A DNA stretch of 64,000 nucleotides from Stercorarius parasiticus (lineage: Eukaryota; Chordata; Aves; Charadriiformes; Stercorariidae), in NCBI GenBank assembly GCA_013396915.1, contig VWZL01002573.1:531927-595926 (forward strand), written 5' to 3'. The notes beneath the pieces were generated by a model that was not told the DNA's origin, did no database searches, and was given only the letters and a program-made list of their open reading frames with translations. Below, one piece after another: positions 10,606 through 24,600 of the stretch. The first letter of the stretch is position 1. Every line of letters starts with the position of its first letter. The position numbers and the translations under genes are program-made.

Positions 10606-13600
10606 GCAAGGTTTTGGTAGCGGGGTGCTTCACACTTTCTTCATTACATAAATATCAGGACTGTAAATGTTTTCAGCATTTCAGATTAGCAGCAATCTGA
10701 ACACAGTGAGACAAAATGCAGGGCAAAACCACCAAAAGGCTGAGTATGGATTTAAACAACAATTTTGACCAACATGACCGGCTTCATCATGGCTTTAGCA
10801 AGCCCCTTGGCATAACCTCCTATGAAGCTAAACAAGAACTGTATTCCAGAGACATGATTTTGATTTCTAGTGCCGGGCAGTATGTGCAGTTACCCTCAGC
10901 TTCTGCTGGGAAAGGCCACAATTCTACTTCAAACGCGTTCTGAAGTCTTGCACTCGGTGTAAGTTAATTTAGGAAGAGGGCTTCAGCACACACTCTCAGA
11001 TGTCTCTTCTAATTTCACAGTCTCCCTCCAGCCACTTCCCCAGGCCCATTCACCCTTGGCAAGCGCCAGCGAAACCTCCGAGTCCCTAGTTTGCACTAAA
11101 TGAGTTTCACTACAAACGCGGTGTCTGGTTCCAGACGCTGTATTACAACAAAATAAAAACCTAAGAGAATCTAATTTGTGGGAAAGATTTGCTAGCCTTT
11201 CGAAACAAAAAGGTGGTTGTTTTGGTTGCTTTGGCCTTGCTGGTTGTTTTGTTGGTTTGGGTTTTTTTGCCCACAAAAAGATAAGCAGGCACACATTTAA
11301 ACTACTTTAATTGCCCCAATTCACTTCCATGTCCAAAATACAAATTAAGGCATGGAACCCTGAGAGGACTCACAAATAGCATCCCAACAACCACGCAAAA
11401 TACTTCCAGCATTTCCCTGCAAGAGGCCAGCGAAGGTCAGAGGGAACATGGAAACAACTGGCAGCTCTCTCCGGCAGCAGGCAGAATATTGGCTATAAAG
11501 CACTCGGCTACAGAAAACAAGACACGAAGGGCTATACGAAAAGACACTCAGGTTTCTTCCAGGATGGGTATAAATACGTACCAGAAAACCGTATTAAAGA
11601 AAAAAAAAAAAAAAAGGAAGAAAAGGATAGTCATGTAAGAGCCAGGTATTCTAAATATTTCTAAGCAAGCTCAGCATAACATCAAATAAAGAAAAAAAAC
11701 CCTCAAATGCCTCCCACTGCGCAGTTTGTACATATGCAAACCACTTTTGCCACCACAGGCACCATATAAAGGAATAGCTATAGCCTATTAATGGGCCATG
11801 TGGCTGAGAGGCAACAACCCCTGCCAAATACTGCACAGAAACTTCCAAAAACCACCACAGAGAAGCCACCGGTCTGTGGTGTCTTTGCCCACATCAACCG
11901 CCCTGTTGCGCTGGGGACATGAGGCTGGCATTGCTTCTGACACTCCAGGAGAAAACCATAAATGAAGATTCCCCTTTTTCATATTATCCAGTGATGATTC
12001 TGGTGATGAATTTCTTAGCTTTGTATTACAAACAGCCTTTGAATTTGAGTTATTTGAACTATACGATTGCTTATACTTTTTTTTAAATGAGAAAATAGAC
12101 AAAGCTCATGATTTACGTCTCACACTATTTCTTCTATCACCTCTTCTCTATCCCTGCTGTATGGTTTATCATTTTTGTCACTCAACATGAAAACTTAGGC
12201 TTACATCAGCCAGTTTGTTTCTCAAGTACGAACTTCTACTCCATTTTTTTACGCATTCCTGTCCTGTGCACTTTTCAACAGCCTGCACTGAGCCACAACC
12301 ATGTTGTCGGTATAGGCTCGAAGAACTGAAACTAATTTTCAAAAATTGAGATGAAACCTTGCAAGTAGTCTATTTTATAAATCTTCTGAAGGTATACCGA
12401 GTGTTGCACTTTGAAGAGAAGCACAGAACAAAAGCATTACTTTCAAATATTGGTTCTTGCTGTTAAAAAAAAAAAAAAAATCAAGTTCAGTATATATTCT
12501 ATTACTAGACCTGATGACATACCTGAAAGCTACATTTAATGTCATAGTTCTCAGCCTTTTCAAGTCTGTTTCCATGTCAGGAGCTTAATGAGCAGAAAAC
12601 CAAACAAGAACTCCAAAGAAGATCAATGTCATTCAACAAAACCCTCTCCTCTTTTTTTTTTTCTTTTTTTTTTTTTTTTAAAACATTCAAGGCATTCTTG
12701 AGAAGACAATGATGACAGATTGAATGTCAAAACCTTTTAAAAAAATTTCTAACCTTTTAATTTTTTTTAACTCTTACAAATAATCATTGCTACTTTCAGC
12801 TTATGCAATGGGAAAGCCAAAACCATGTAATAAAAGGTAAAGTTTGCCTTCATCTGAAGCTAATTTAGAGACTATTATTTCTTCCACAGGTCTAATCATA
12901 TTTTATTGTAAGAAATACCTTTCTTTGTTATATTTGTTAAGATAAACACTAAGGTGTTTTATTGTGGTAATTTCTTTAAGATAGCAAACATAGTGCTGAC
13001 ATGATTCAAGTCAAGTGCAGGAAGCCAGAACTCTGGAATTCCCTTCCCAGCATCACTCCTGGCTGCAGTTTACTTTTGGAAAATCATTGCCCTAGTCTGA
13101 GCCTTGGTCTCCACTCATCTATAAAACATCTCTTACCTTCAGGGCTGGTGCTGATGCATGTCATACAAGCAAATGCTGATTAACAAAAACGTAATTTCAT
13201 CTAAAGTGTAAATTTCCAGTGTGTTCTTTAGTCAACCTCACTCAGATCCCAGACCAGCAAAGCTCTCTGCCACAGGCTTTCCCATTGACTTTAACAGATT
13301 TATGAATATAATTAGATGCTTGGCTTAATCAGAGCAATACAAAGATAAGCTACATTTAGTTCACTGTGTGATTCCAGACCTAGTAGAGCTATAGCAGCGA
13401 TATCCCTGCAGAGAAATGATTTTCATGTATTTTACAGTCCAAAAATCTTTTGAGTGAGTTGAAGGGAGAGGGAGGTGGAGTGAAAACGTGCCGCTCCGCC
13501 GCGCCACAACTCAGAGCTTCCCCGGTGGCTGGGACCCACTCCACTGCACGCCTCCATCAGCTCGCTAACATCACTGCATGGTGTGATGTCAAAATGCCCT

Positions 13601-16600
13601 ACAAATTACACTGATTTTACAGAAAATGGTAATTCCTCTTATGCAATAATGCTCACTGTATTACCCAAGAAGGAAAGAAAACTCCACGGACGGCATCTAC
13701 CACTCAGGAGAAACAGCACAGAAACTGAACGGCCTGTCCATTTCAATAGGGAGACCCTGACATTCATTATGTTATTAACACCCTTATCACACGAGAGACA
13801 CAGATGAGGGGACCAGCTGGCTTTTGGGAGTGCCTAACTACGACGTGTATCTGCTCTCTGCCGCCTAATACCTGTCCTTAAAAATTAACCTTCGGAGCAA
13901 CAACAGACCAACCTCCATATGCTATTGAAAATGTAATATAATCAAAACAACAATTTCCTGCTTTTAAATAGAACCCATTTCTCAAGACTCCAGTCACAAT
14001 GGGAAACGGGATCTTAAGTTTTAAGTTGTTACAAGTCTGAGCAATTAAATCTCGTACAAAAACACATTAATACATGGACTACAAGTTTTTTGTAGTGAAG
14101 GAAGGTGAGGAGAGATTAATAACCCCGGTATTTAACATACTATTATAGCTACAGGCACAGTGAACTTCCCCTGTGCCTGATACACTATTGGGTATTGCAT
14201 TGCACGATACATATTCACAGCTTCAGGCCTTCCTATTCAAATAGAATATAAAAATTCCAGCTTTCTAAACCACTGGTCACTGCACTGACAGGTCAATCCG
14301 TCCAGCAGAGAGAGACGTTTGGGTGGTTCGTCAATGCTCAGGGTGTGAGAATGCACCCAGGCACAACCTGCTAATCCCTCCATTTTAAGTCTTTCTTCAC
14401 CAACAGAGAGACTGGAAAAAACCTAAACCAAACTCTAGTCGAACCATTCCTGTGTTAGAACTGATATTAGCCATGAACTGTATGGCATTCCTATACATAA
14501 ATCCACCATCAGAAATTATTTCTGCGATTGTGCCAATTTTGATGAGACGGACTCGTGATATTTTTCTTACAGAGCTTAAACAGCAATTTTTTCGAGTACC
14601 TAGGTTTACATTCATAAAAAAAAAAAAATTTAAAAATCAGAGGAGACACACAAATGAAAAACTGCAATCTTCACATTCACCCACTCAGCCACTACCAGAA
14701 TTCCCCAGGCACCTCAAAGTTTTCCATTCTCTAATCACAGGAAATTTTGCTTTCAGGCACACCCAATTTTGGCAGGCCCGAGCAGCTTACCAGCCTATCT
14801 TGCAGCTTAGTCTCACGCTTGTATTCACAAGCCCTTCTTGAGGGCTTCATCTGAGGGGTTTGATCCAGATGGCACTCAGACCAGATTCCTTCTCTTCTGG
14901 TGGGGGGTGAAGTAATTGGAGGTAGGGCTCCATTCAACAGGAGGTAAGTGGCACACTTGCCCCAGATGTGGGAGATCTGGGTTAATTCTTGCTAGGGTTC
15001 AGACCACCATTTCTCCAAGAAAGCATTCTATCAACAGCCGATCTGTTCATTCACAGCGGGAAGCTCTTGATCTCTCTTATTGAAACTGATACACCTTGCA
15101 GGGAACATCAAAGGTCCATCCTGCAGACAGAAAGACTACACACACGCACACACAGCGGATGATCACCTGGGAGGAGGAAGATCTGCATTCCAGGCTTTGT
15201 TTCAGTTATCAACTCTTTTATCCAATGACTTTGGTATATAAAACATCTGAATTTCTAGTGAAGATAAACGCCTCTGGTAAACAAGAATAAAGCTCCATAC
15301 TTCCAACAGAGTCAATGTTTAAAAACCTGTATTTCCCTAGCCTCCCTCTTCTGCATACCTTCAGGCATCTTCCCACAGGTAGAATGTAGGTCCTTGACAG
15401 CTGCCGTGAATTCCCTTATATTAGTAAGACATACAGAACATAACCACTGTTACACTGATGTTATGGTTCCACGCAGCATTTCCTTGATTTCATACCATTT
15501 TAAGGGCTACTTTTGAAACACGCATCAGAGTTTTTGTGGATTTAGCCACATGTCAAAGCTGTATAATGGATGTCTGCTATAGCAGACTGCGGAAAACACG
15601 CAGCACCTGCTGCTGCAGGGAAAATGCATTTCGCCAAATTAGTTCAGACACCCTTGAGTGTTGTTGATAGTGATTAACAATTAACCTTCTTCCAAGCAGA
15701 CTTAGAAGTTGACTTAGAAGAAGACTCCTTCATACAGAAAGGAAACAATTCAGTTAAAGAAACCTGAAAAAGCAAGAGTTTAAGATGGTCACAGAAGAAA
15801 ATAACCTGTTTAAAGGAGCACAGTTATTGCAAGAGTTCTGAAGGGATTTCCCCTTATCTACTTCTTCAAAGAATACGTACTATATTCACAATATAAACCA
15901 ACGTGGTTTATGTGTATATACGTTACAAGCATTTTCCTGCAGTAGTAAAACGAGTAGACCTGAAACTTTCAAAGTGATTTTATTGCTCATTTTATAGATT
16001 TTCCTAGCCCTTTGATGCGCTGCCATTCCAGAAGGCAATCCCAGCTTCATACCTTTGTTGCTACTGCTCACATCAACCGCACCCATTTCCAGGTTGTCTG
16101 TGGGAACAGTATGCACTGGGAATTAGCCAGGCATCTCCCGGCAGTAATCCTCACAGCAGAATGCCAAATCCCATGGAGTGCCACAGAGACTTTCTTCAGC
16201 ACGTGCACTTTAGCACGAAGCCCGCTATGGAGAGAAACAAAATAGAACATGAATAAGATACAGAGACAGAAGCCACCAAGGAAACGGTATCCTAGAAAAT
16301 CCAGGCCCACCAATGGCCACTTTTTAAGTGTTCTGAAATAAAGACCAGATGGCTTTATCGCCTATTAATAAATAAATAAATACAGCTTAAGCCAGGCTGT
16401 ATCTTAAGTGACAGAAGAGCTAAACATCCTCCTCTCACATGTAAATTCTCTGCTGGTGTAAGCCTCTAATTTCCAGCGGGTCAGATTCCAGCCGACAACT
16501 TTAAAAATAAAGACAGTCATACTTTTATATCCATCACATAGTACGTTATTTCGAGACAGATTAGGACCAGTTGAACTGGGAGCTGTTCCATAATCCCTGT

Positions 16601-16896
16601 CTGCAAAATATTCCCTCCCACACAGGAAGCTCGTCTTTCACCAATGCCTACATCCTACTGCAACCACAGTGCTGATGTTAAAATTCCCAATCCATAACGC
16701 TGCTAACAGTAGGTACGGAGCCATGAGCCGCTCCACAGAACAAATGCTGTTCACTGCAGGCAAAGGAGCAGCGGTGCTGAGGCTGACCAAAGAAATTTAA
16801 ATCTTATCCGCAGTCCCAACCAAAGCATCTGGCATGGCAAAGCACAAAAAGAGCTCAAAAGCGCTATAACCAAGTAGACAGGTGAAAATGAAAGAA
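10606..16896. other. Intergenic sequence with simple repeats
   Basis: 6.3 kb without a recognisable exon. It has A or T runs near 11,599, 12,465, 12,650-12,679 and 14,618, and a short CA tract near 15,136. There are a small GC-rich patch near 13,490-13,530 and an AATA tract near 16,366-16,382. Reading frames of up to 129 residues look like chance. Confidence 0.45.
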
Positions 16897-17126
16897 CATA
16901 GAATCATAGAATGGTTTGGGTGGGAAGGGACGTTTAAAGACCATCTAGTCCATACCCCTGCCCTGGGCAGGGACACCTCCCACCAGCCCAGGTTGCTCCA
17001 AGCCCCGTCCAACCTGGCCTTGAACCCCTCCAGGGATGGGGCAGCCACAGCTTCTCTGGGCAACCTGGGCCAGGGGCTCACCACCCACACAGCAAACAAT
17101 TTCTTCCTTATATCTAGTCTAAATCT
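16897..17126 (-). repeat. CR1 LINE 3' fragment
   Basis: Reverse-oriented CR1 end. The plus strand reads ATAGAATCATAGAATGGTTT, then CTGCCCTGGGCAGGGACACC, GCCTTGAACCCCTCCAGGG, and finally CTTCCTTATATCTAGTCTAA. It is highly similar to the copy at 3484-3918 but inverted. Confidence 0.93.
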
Positions 17127-20073
17127 AGGTACTCACCACACTCCACACCATTCCTATTACTGCCATTGTTTTGGGGATAAATCAAATGCTGAAGATGCTC
17201 CTAACAAAATCCTTTATTTAAATGCCTGGTTTCAAATGGAAATACATTAAGAACTACGCTCCCCAAGAGATGACCTAGAAACTTAGCTGCAAAGATTATT
17301 ATTTTTCAGATTTGTTCTGCAGAACAGTTCTGCAGCAGGCTAAAGTCTGGTGGAGGACAACCCACTCATCTGCCTAGCTAATTTGACTGAATGCTATTAA
17401 TGCATTTCTTAACAGTTTTTATACTATATCGCTCAAAAAATTTTATAGAATTTTTTAGTATGTGGGGACACACACACACGTACACACTGCGATTTCACTG
17501 GTAAAATAAGTAGTAGTAAAACATGATGACCCTGATGGCATACCCCAAATGCTCCAGCTCAAATACTACTTTTACCTGGTAAACCAGTGAAAATTGAAGA
17601 AGATTTATGCTAATAGGTAGGACAAGGCCCAGATTAAGGTAGCACTTGAAATAAATTCCCTTTGCTTTTCCGTGATAACTAACAACAGTTCAAGAGATGC
17701 ACTGTGGCTGCTTTTAGCTATGTTGACTTAAAACTGTATATACTGCCAAGTTTCAAGTTTCATATCGTGCATATGTCCAGACATGTGATTGAGCACATTA
17801 TCGGCGCAGTCTTAACCACTGGAGCCTCTTCTGTGGAAGCACTGCAGGAAAACAGTGTAGTGTAGTATTACGGAAGGCCAGTTATTACCTTTCCAGCTAC
17901 AATGGATTATTCCGAGAAACAGTCGCTTAATAAACTGGTAAGATTCCTCACAGCACAGAAAGCTCCTCTCAAAGCCAAAGACAATAGAAAAAAATAAAGC
18001 ACAAATAAAAGTAATTTAAATGTGAATTGTATCACCAATCCGTTACGTGTTAGCGCTCACAATAAGACAGCCCATGATCTTATCTAGCGGTGGTTAACCA
18101 CAGGCAGGATTGTAAACGTGAATTAAACCAGTTAAGAGTGTATTCTGACAATTCAGAGCAGATCTCGATTCCCTTTATTTTGGCAACTAAGTACACAAGC
18201 AGAGATTTCTTTTGCAATTACACATTGTTCTTAATATAGGTCACTACATAATTACTTCACTATGGTGGTCAAACTACACTGACAACTCACAAAGCCACAT
18301 ACAGAAGTGTATCTTTAATAAACATCTACCTTCCACCTTCCAACATCTGGATACTACCAGAGAAAAAATTGGTTTATATCCACACAGAATAAATGAAACC
18401 CTCTGTGAAAAGAGCGATACAAATAGGACTTTCTCACCATCACAGAAGCAATGCTGCATTCTTGGCAACATTAAAGAAGATGGAAATATGTTTTTAAAAC
18501 CCTGAAACCCTAGAAATAACTAGAGGCTTAACTAATCTATCCTTTAAAAGATCAAAAGTCTTCAAGCGTACACAGGATTCCACAATTAGACATACTCAGA
18601 TAGCTTACTACAACAATTAATAAAATTAGAAAAAAGCAATTTGGAAATACTATGCCAGTACGACAAGTGTATCGGCACTATTTATTTTCTTGAGTACACA
18701 TCCAGAGGAAGCCCGCAATATCCTGGATTCTTACTTTGACCAAGCCTTTGTAGTCTCTTCTGGCCACCAGCCAGAGGAACCACCGTGATCCCATGGCCGT
18801 CCGTCAGTTTGAACTACAGGCACCAAGTGCCCCGTTTCATGGTTTGTAACGGCCATGCTACTATTTCCCTGATAAGCCACTGAAGCAACCCCAGAATGCA
18901 TCCTTCCCAAGACCTCCAGGCCTTGAGGTCAACCCTCAAAACCATTTTCGCTCCTCCATTTCTGAATGCTGAAGTCAGAGCTGTCCCTAGAAATAATGCA
19001 AGGCTGCCCAAAGCAAAAGAGGAGAGGAGATACTTCCTTCTCGTTCTGCGCTGCCTAAAAATTATCCTACCTGCATCTCTGTGACTATCAAGCGTGTACA
19101 CAATGCATTCGCTCAGCCTGCAAAATCCCAGGATCCATCTCTAATTGTACTTACTCTAGCATGACAGCGGGATACAAAGAAAGTTCATAAATAAATTCAT
19201 GTGCCCAATGACATTTCCCGGTGTTTGGATGCCACAAGACATTTTTCCAAGACAGAACAACCCTTAAAAACAACTAAAAGTGGCCCTGTTGCTCTTTGTT
19301 TCCCTGTACCTACTATCTTTATATTTCTGTGTTGATTTTTCAAAAGATCTGACTTCAAAAGCTGACATTTATTTAAAAACCTGACCCATACTGTAGCTCT
19401 TCAAGCATTTTCTATTGAATTAAGGCATCAGAAGACTTGCTGTTTGCCCTGTGCATTTTTTAAAAGAACTGAAAACACAGCCTCTTTCAAGCCAAAGGTA
19501 GTTTTGTCATCCAGCTTTTTGGGAGGCAGCGTTCCACGCTACAGCTGCAATGACTAAAGGCTTTAAAGGTCTTATTTTGCAAGGAAGGGATGGAAGCTAG
19601 TGGTTTGACAATTCAAGAGCAGCTGGAACACAAAACACGCCAGAGGTTCAAGGTATCAAATGTTGCTGTGTGTCTAACACTCCAGAAAGCACTAGTCACT
19701 TTTAAAACTTGCTTTATTGAAAATGCAAGAGAGAAGTGAAATGTCCCCAAAAGCCACTGCCTTTCTGAAAGTTAAGAGATGAAATGCTGTAGATTAGTCC
19801 CACCGTCTCACCAACAGGGAGAAAGCTGGTTACTTTCATTACTTTTCTTTTCCCAGGTGGGTCACACCAATGGCAAGCCAACTCGACAGTGGGTAAGATT
19901 GGAAAAGCTATGTGGAATGGTGCAAGGCTCTCACACGAAGCTTTGCCTACCTTACACAAGTAATAACGCAGTCTTTGGATCTGTACGCTGCCAAGTCATT
20001 AGGTACCTACAGTAACATGAGGTTTAGGTTCTGTAGTCCCTCTCTAAGTTCCGTCCTCTTCATCCTGTAACCC
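17127..20073. other. Intergenic sequence, nothing recognised
   Basis: Non-coding. A CA microsatellite lies near 17,470-17,487. No exon, RNA gene or mobile element recognised. Confidence 0.45.
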
Positions 20074-20590
20074 TGCGGTTGATTGACCCCAGACAGCAAT
20101 TAAACATTCACCAGCTGCGGCTTGCTCTCTTCCCGCCTCAGTGGGATGGGGGTGAGGATTGGAAGAGAAAAAGTGAGAAAAACCTTGTTGGTCAAGTTAA
20201 AGGAAGTTTAATAAGTGATGCAGAGGTAATCACTCACCCTTCCCACCAGCAGACCAATGCCTAGCCGCTCCCTGGGCAACATCCACTTTGAAAAGATGAC
20301 ACACACACACGCACACACACACACCCCCATTTTTATTGCTGAACGTGACATTATATGGTGTGGAAAGTGCCTTTGGCCAGTTGGGGTCAGCTGTCCCAGC
20401 TGTGTGCCCTCCCAGTCCCTTACCCACCACCAGCCAGAGTGAGAAAGAGAGAAGTCCTGTGATGCTGTACAAGCACTGTTCAGAAACAGCCAAAACATGG
20501 GTGTGTTATCAACAATGTTTTAGTCCCAAATATAAAACTCAGCACCATATGGGCTGCTACGAAGAAAATTAACTCAATCCCAACCAGACA
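20074..20590 (-). mobile_element. Near full-length solo LTR of the same avian endogenous retrovirus family
   Basis: Read on the minus strand, it starts TGTCTGGTTGGGATTGAG near 20,590. It then passes CAGCCCATATGGTGCTGAG and CAGCTGACCCCAACTGG, a TATA-like GCAATAAAAATGGG, and CTTATTAAACTTCC as polyadenylation-type signal. It ends near CAACCGCA at 20,074, so TG...CA ends are present. A TG/CA microsatellite (20,299-20,329) lies just after the TATA-like box. No clear target-site duplication is visible and no retroviral genes flank it, which fits a solo LTR left by recombination. Confidence 0.75.
20299..20329. repeat. CA/TG microsatellite inside the LTR
   Basis: ACACAC repeats interrupted by a G, followed by a run of C. 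It sits inside the minus-strand LTR and may have grown from a short TG seed in the element. Confidence 0.8.
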
Positions 20591-20672
20591 CCCGTGAGCA
20601 AGCTCCTGTAGGACTGTCAGCACATATATGATTCCTTCCAAAAACTACTCAAACCCGATCACCTGATCACCA

Positions 20673-20843
20673 AATCACAGAATGGCTGAGGTTGGCAGGG
20701 ACCCCTGGAAGTCATCCTGTCCAACCCCGCTGCTCAAGCAGGGCCACCTGGAGCTGCTTGTCCAGGACCGTGTCTAGGTGGTTTTTGAATGTCTCTAATG
20801 AGAGAGACCCCACAACCTCCCTGGGAAACCCGTGCCAGTGCTC
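20673..20843 (-). repeat. CR1 LINE 3' fragment of a different subfamily
   Basis: The plus strand reads AATCACAGAATGGCTGAGG, GGACCCCTGGAAGTCATCC, AGCAGGGCCACCTGGAGC, then GTGTCTAGGTGGTTTTTGAA. These blocks differ from the other copies here (no CCTGGGCAGGGACACC), pointing to another CR1 lineage. Confidence 0.88.
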
Positions 20844-21530
20844 CATCGATGCAGAAATACAAATACTGATGCAGACAAACAAATCTGGGTAGTTGCGTAT
20901 CTTACACAACACAGAAAAAACGCATTGCATTAGAATACTTGATGTGACTTCTGTTACACACTGTATCTTTTGGCATAAATAATGAAAGGTAAGAAACCGC
21001 TCTCTATCAAAAATCCGTAATTAGTAACTTGCCCTACTAGGTGGTGGGCTTGCTAAGTTCTAACAGAGAAAAATAAGTCCTGTGGCAATAAAGTACATCA
21101 GCAAAGGCCCTTTCTTCCTCTCCTGTTAATTCTTAGTGAAATATTTTTCTATACCTCTGAAATGTGGCTTTGAACTACAGCAAACAGTTCTTTCCCATCA
21201 GACAGCGATCTATTTGTCAAATCACTAGGGCGTTGCTAAAGTCAATGTTGGTCAGGAAAGGGAGTAAAGTCTACTTCAGCGTTCACTCAGGACGTTCACA
21301 ATAGCTGAGGAATTGCTCTAAGGGAACTGAGATTCTGAATCTTGGCAAGCAGGTGGAATGTCTAAATCTTTACATATAAAGAAATGGTGTTTATACAAAA
21401 CAATCAATCCTACAGTCACAACCAGGCATGATTACAGTTGGCAAGTATCACTGAGGAAGGACACATCGTGGAGAAATGCATACAAGCAGACTCACAATAA
21501 AAACAAATGAACAACAAACACAACAACCAC

Positions 21531-21660
21531 CCCTCGAAGTGTTCAAGGGATGGGGCTTGGAGCAACTTAGTGTAGTGGGAGGTGTCCCTGCCCAGGGCAG
21601 CGGGGTGGAACCAGATGATCTTTAAAGTCCCTTCCAACTATAACCACTCTATGATTCTAG
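21531..21660 (+). repeat. CR1 LINE 3' terminal fragment
   Basis: Sense-oriented end: AAGTGTTCAAGGGATGGGG, GGAGGTGTCCCTGCCCAGGG, AAAGTCCCTTCCAACTATA, ending TCTATGATTCTAG. A short internal deletion near the start is suggested by the direct join of 'AAGGGATGGGG' to 'CTTGGAGC'. Confidence 0.9.
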
Positions 21661-24600
21661 GATCATCCATCTTCAGTATTCACACCGTTCCTGACCCTAG
21701 GCAAGCACCAAGCACTGTGATCATTGACGCTACTGCCCTGTGGCACCCATGAGCTACACGTGTGCAGGTGACGTATGGTGAATTCACTGGTGACTCTGAC
21801 CAGGTATCTTCTACTCAAGCTCATGGTTTTACCTCCAGAAGTTTCCAGTTCAAGACGAACGGCACCATCCAAGATGGCAGTTGCTATACTGACACAAACT
21901 GGTTGCATTTTGATTCTCTGCAAGACAAATCTATAAACAATATTAACTGATATCTTCATTATTTTGAAAACATAATCTGCTTAGTTCCTCAGAACCCAGG
22001 AAGTACTCGCACTTTCTTATAAATAAATAAGCTATTGCCCAAACCGTGACAAAACAAAAAGGGCCATGTAACACGATCATAACTCATTAACTTGGACATG
22101 AGGAAGATAGCTGGGGTAACACAAATGAAATATCTAGATATAAACAGATATTCTGTTTACGAGAAGTATTGCACTCCATCATGTTTCACATTAGATACCC
22201 AACAGTGACAAGTCCGTACCAAGATGATGCAGTATTGAGTAGACATACATCACATATCCAGAGAATATGATAGGACGGTAGTCTCAGGAAGTGTTATTAG
22301 CTGAAAGTCCTAATATCCAACACTTTCAAAAAACTCGTTATTCGCAGTATTGATGGAGGAAAAATAGCAGACTGTTGTGAGCCTGAACACCAGATGCCCT
22401 GAATTCCAATCTGATTTAGCACAGAATTCATGGTGCCTGGAGGGACTCGAAGTTGGCAATGATAGCCCCTAATCTCTGCCTCTAAAAGAAAAAAAGAAGC
22501 CATGCAGATTTTAGTTAAATTAGCAGGCTGGTTGAAACAAAAACTTCTTACTCTAAGTATCTTCTAGTAGCTGTATTACAGCATACAGTTCAAATGACAC
22601 TCTCAGCCCTCTACGTAATTCTGTCAGAAAAGGTACGAGTCTGTTCTGCACACCAAATCTCACTTCTCCTATAACTAGTGAGGCAGAAGTCCTACCTCAC
22701 TTGACACATTTTTCTTCTTGTCTAATTATACTGTAATTATTAACCTCATTTTGGTGCTTCACAGAAGAGATATTTTCAAGTCTGTGCAGATTAGCTGTAA
22801 ATCTGCAGCTCTTCTATACCTCATTAATATTTTAAACACCTATTTTAAGTTTTTTCCACACTAGACGTAATTCATGTCAGTGTAAATTCTTTGTAGCCGT
22901 AGTCTCATAAATCTGGTAATCTCTCCGAATGCGCGATTCATCACAGGGAGGGAAAGATGGGAATTTTCTTTCTGAATAGGATTATTTTGAACTTGGATCA
23001 TTTCAACAATCCAGTTTGCAAAAGAACTGTACTGAACCAACAGAGCTGAGGCAGGTGGGAACCACAAAATAGCTTCAGGAATGCGTCCACACCCTCTCTC
23101 CCACAAACCTCACTGGCGTAAGGATGCTGGTAGCAGAGTCTGGTCAGACTCCTCAGACTACCAAAAGGTTTAGTACCGAGAAAGTACAGAAACAGTGACT
23201 TTACTGGATGTGGGCAGGCTGAAAGGGAAGAAGTAGTGAAACGATGTAGTCGGCATCTCCCCTGAGCGGGACTGATTTTTTGTTGTACACACTGACACAA
23301 CTTACCGCTCCTCGTTGCCTCCGGTCAGCCGGCCGCCCAGGAGAGCAGCCGGTGCTGTATTTTTGCCTTTTTCCTCCAATACAAAGGATGCCAAATAGTC
23401 AAGTCCGAAATGTTATAAAGAAAGAGGTAAGCAAGTCCTCCTGAACCTAATGGTGATACTCTTTTAAAGCCTCACACTTTATGATCCTTTTCGTTTTTTA
23501 TCCAATGAACGACTGAGAATTTTCAAATCCTGTTCTACCGTTTAACAAAAACTCCCATAAAACTACAGTACGTACCGCAACGAAAAACATTCTGCTTACT
23601 TCGATTTGCATTTTGGTAATAATATGCACATATTAAAGCAATAAATCCCTTGGATTTATTTTGTTACACCAAAATTACCTTGATATGAAACATAATTATT
23701 AAGGCAGAGAGTATCGATTTCATGGCATCTGATCAGGGAAAATTCCGTATTAAAAAGTGGAAAAAAAATATTAAAAAACCCGGACTAAATTAAATCCAGC
23801 AGTCATTCATTAAACAAATGATATTATCAGCTGCCCAGTGACAAGCAGTCGTTACTGTAGCTTCACTGAGGTGCTATTAGAAGATCACTATTCAAGGAGT
23901 TATTAGCAAGTACTGGCCTAAATACGGGTTATCGCCTGCTAGAAAAGACAAGAGAAGCGAGTTTTCGATAAGATGACAGGCGGACACGGGAGATGGAGCT
24001 ATGCAGGGGAGAGCTGAGCATCCTTGGCAGAAGTTCCCAAGGGAGAAAGGACTGTCCAAAAAACCAAACCACCACCACCGAAAAACACAGGAAGGCTCTT
24101 TCCTGAAACGGCAAACTCCAAAAATCTTTCCCTTCTGTGCTGTGGATTGTGAATTTTATCAGACTAGATTGATATCAGGCAGTGTTGTAATAATCTCAAA
24201 AAAAAAAAATAATTAAGAGTAACAGAATGGAGCCCAAGGCTGAAATTAGCATCCAGAATTAGCTCTGCACAGGCAGATTCCCCAGCCCTTACAGACACGT
24301 GGGGTTTTAATAACTGATATCCCAGAGGAACAGCTGCTGTGCCAGTATCTCTCACCTCTAGCTTGTTCGGACAAACCGCTTTCTTGACTTCTGCAGAATC
24401 TGTGCTGTTGCTTTTTGTTATATACTTGAAAATAATTTTTATATGCTTATATAAACATCCTCTAATTTGATTCTACAAACCATATAAGGCACATGAGACA
24501 CCATTACCTTGAACTTGCACCCCACAGGTGGAATGTTAAATTGACATGTACCAAAAAGAGACTAAGAAAGGGTCACGTCTTCAGGCATACCACGTAAAAT

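Noticed and set aside
10285..10633. 111-residue plus-strand frame
   Set aside because: Covers a CR1-like fragment and has no domain or conserved start context.
20299..20329. CRISPR-like short direct repeats
   Set aside because: Simple dinucleotide repeat with no spacers, in a vertebrate genome.
20208..20572. Overlapping frames of 61-96 residues
   Set aside because: They lie within the LTR and its CA repeat; LTRs do not code for these.
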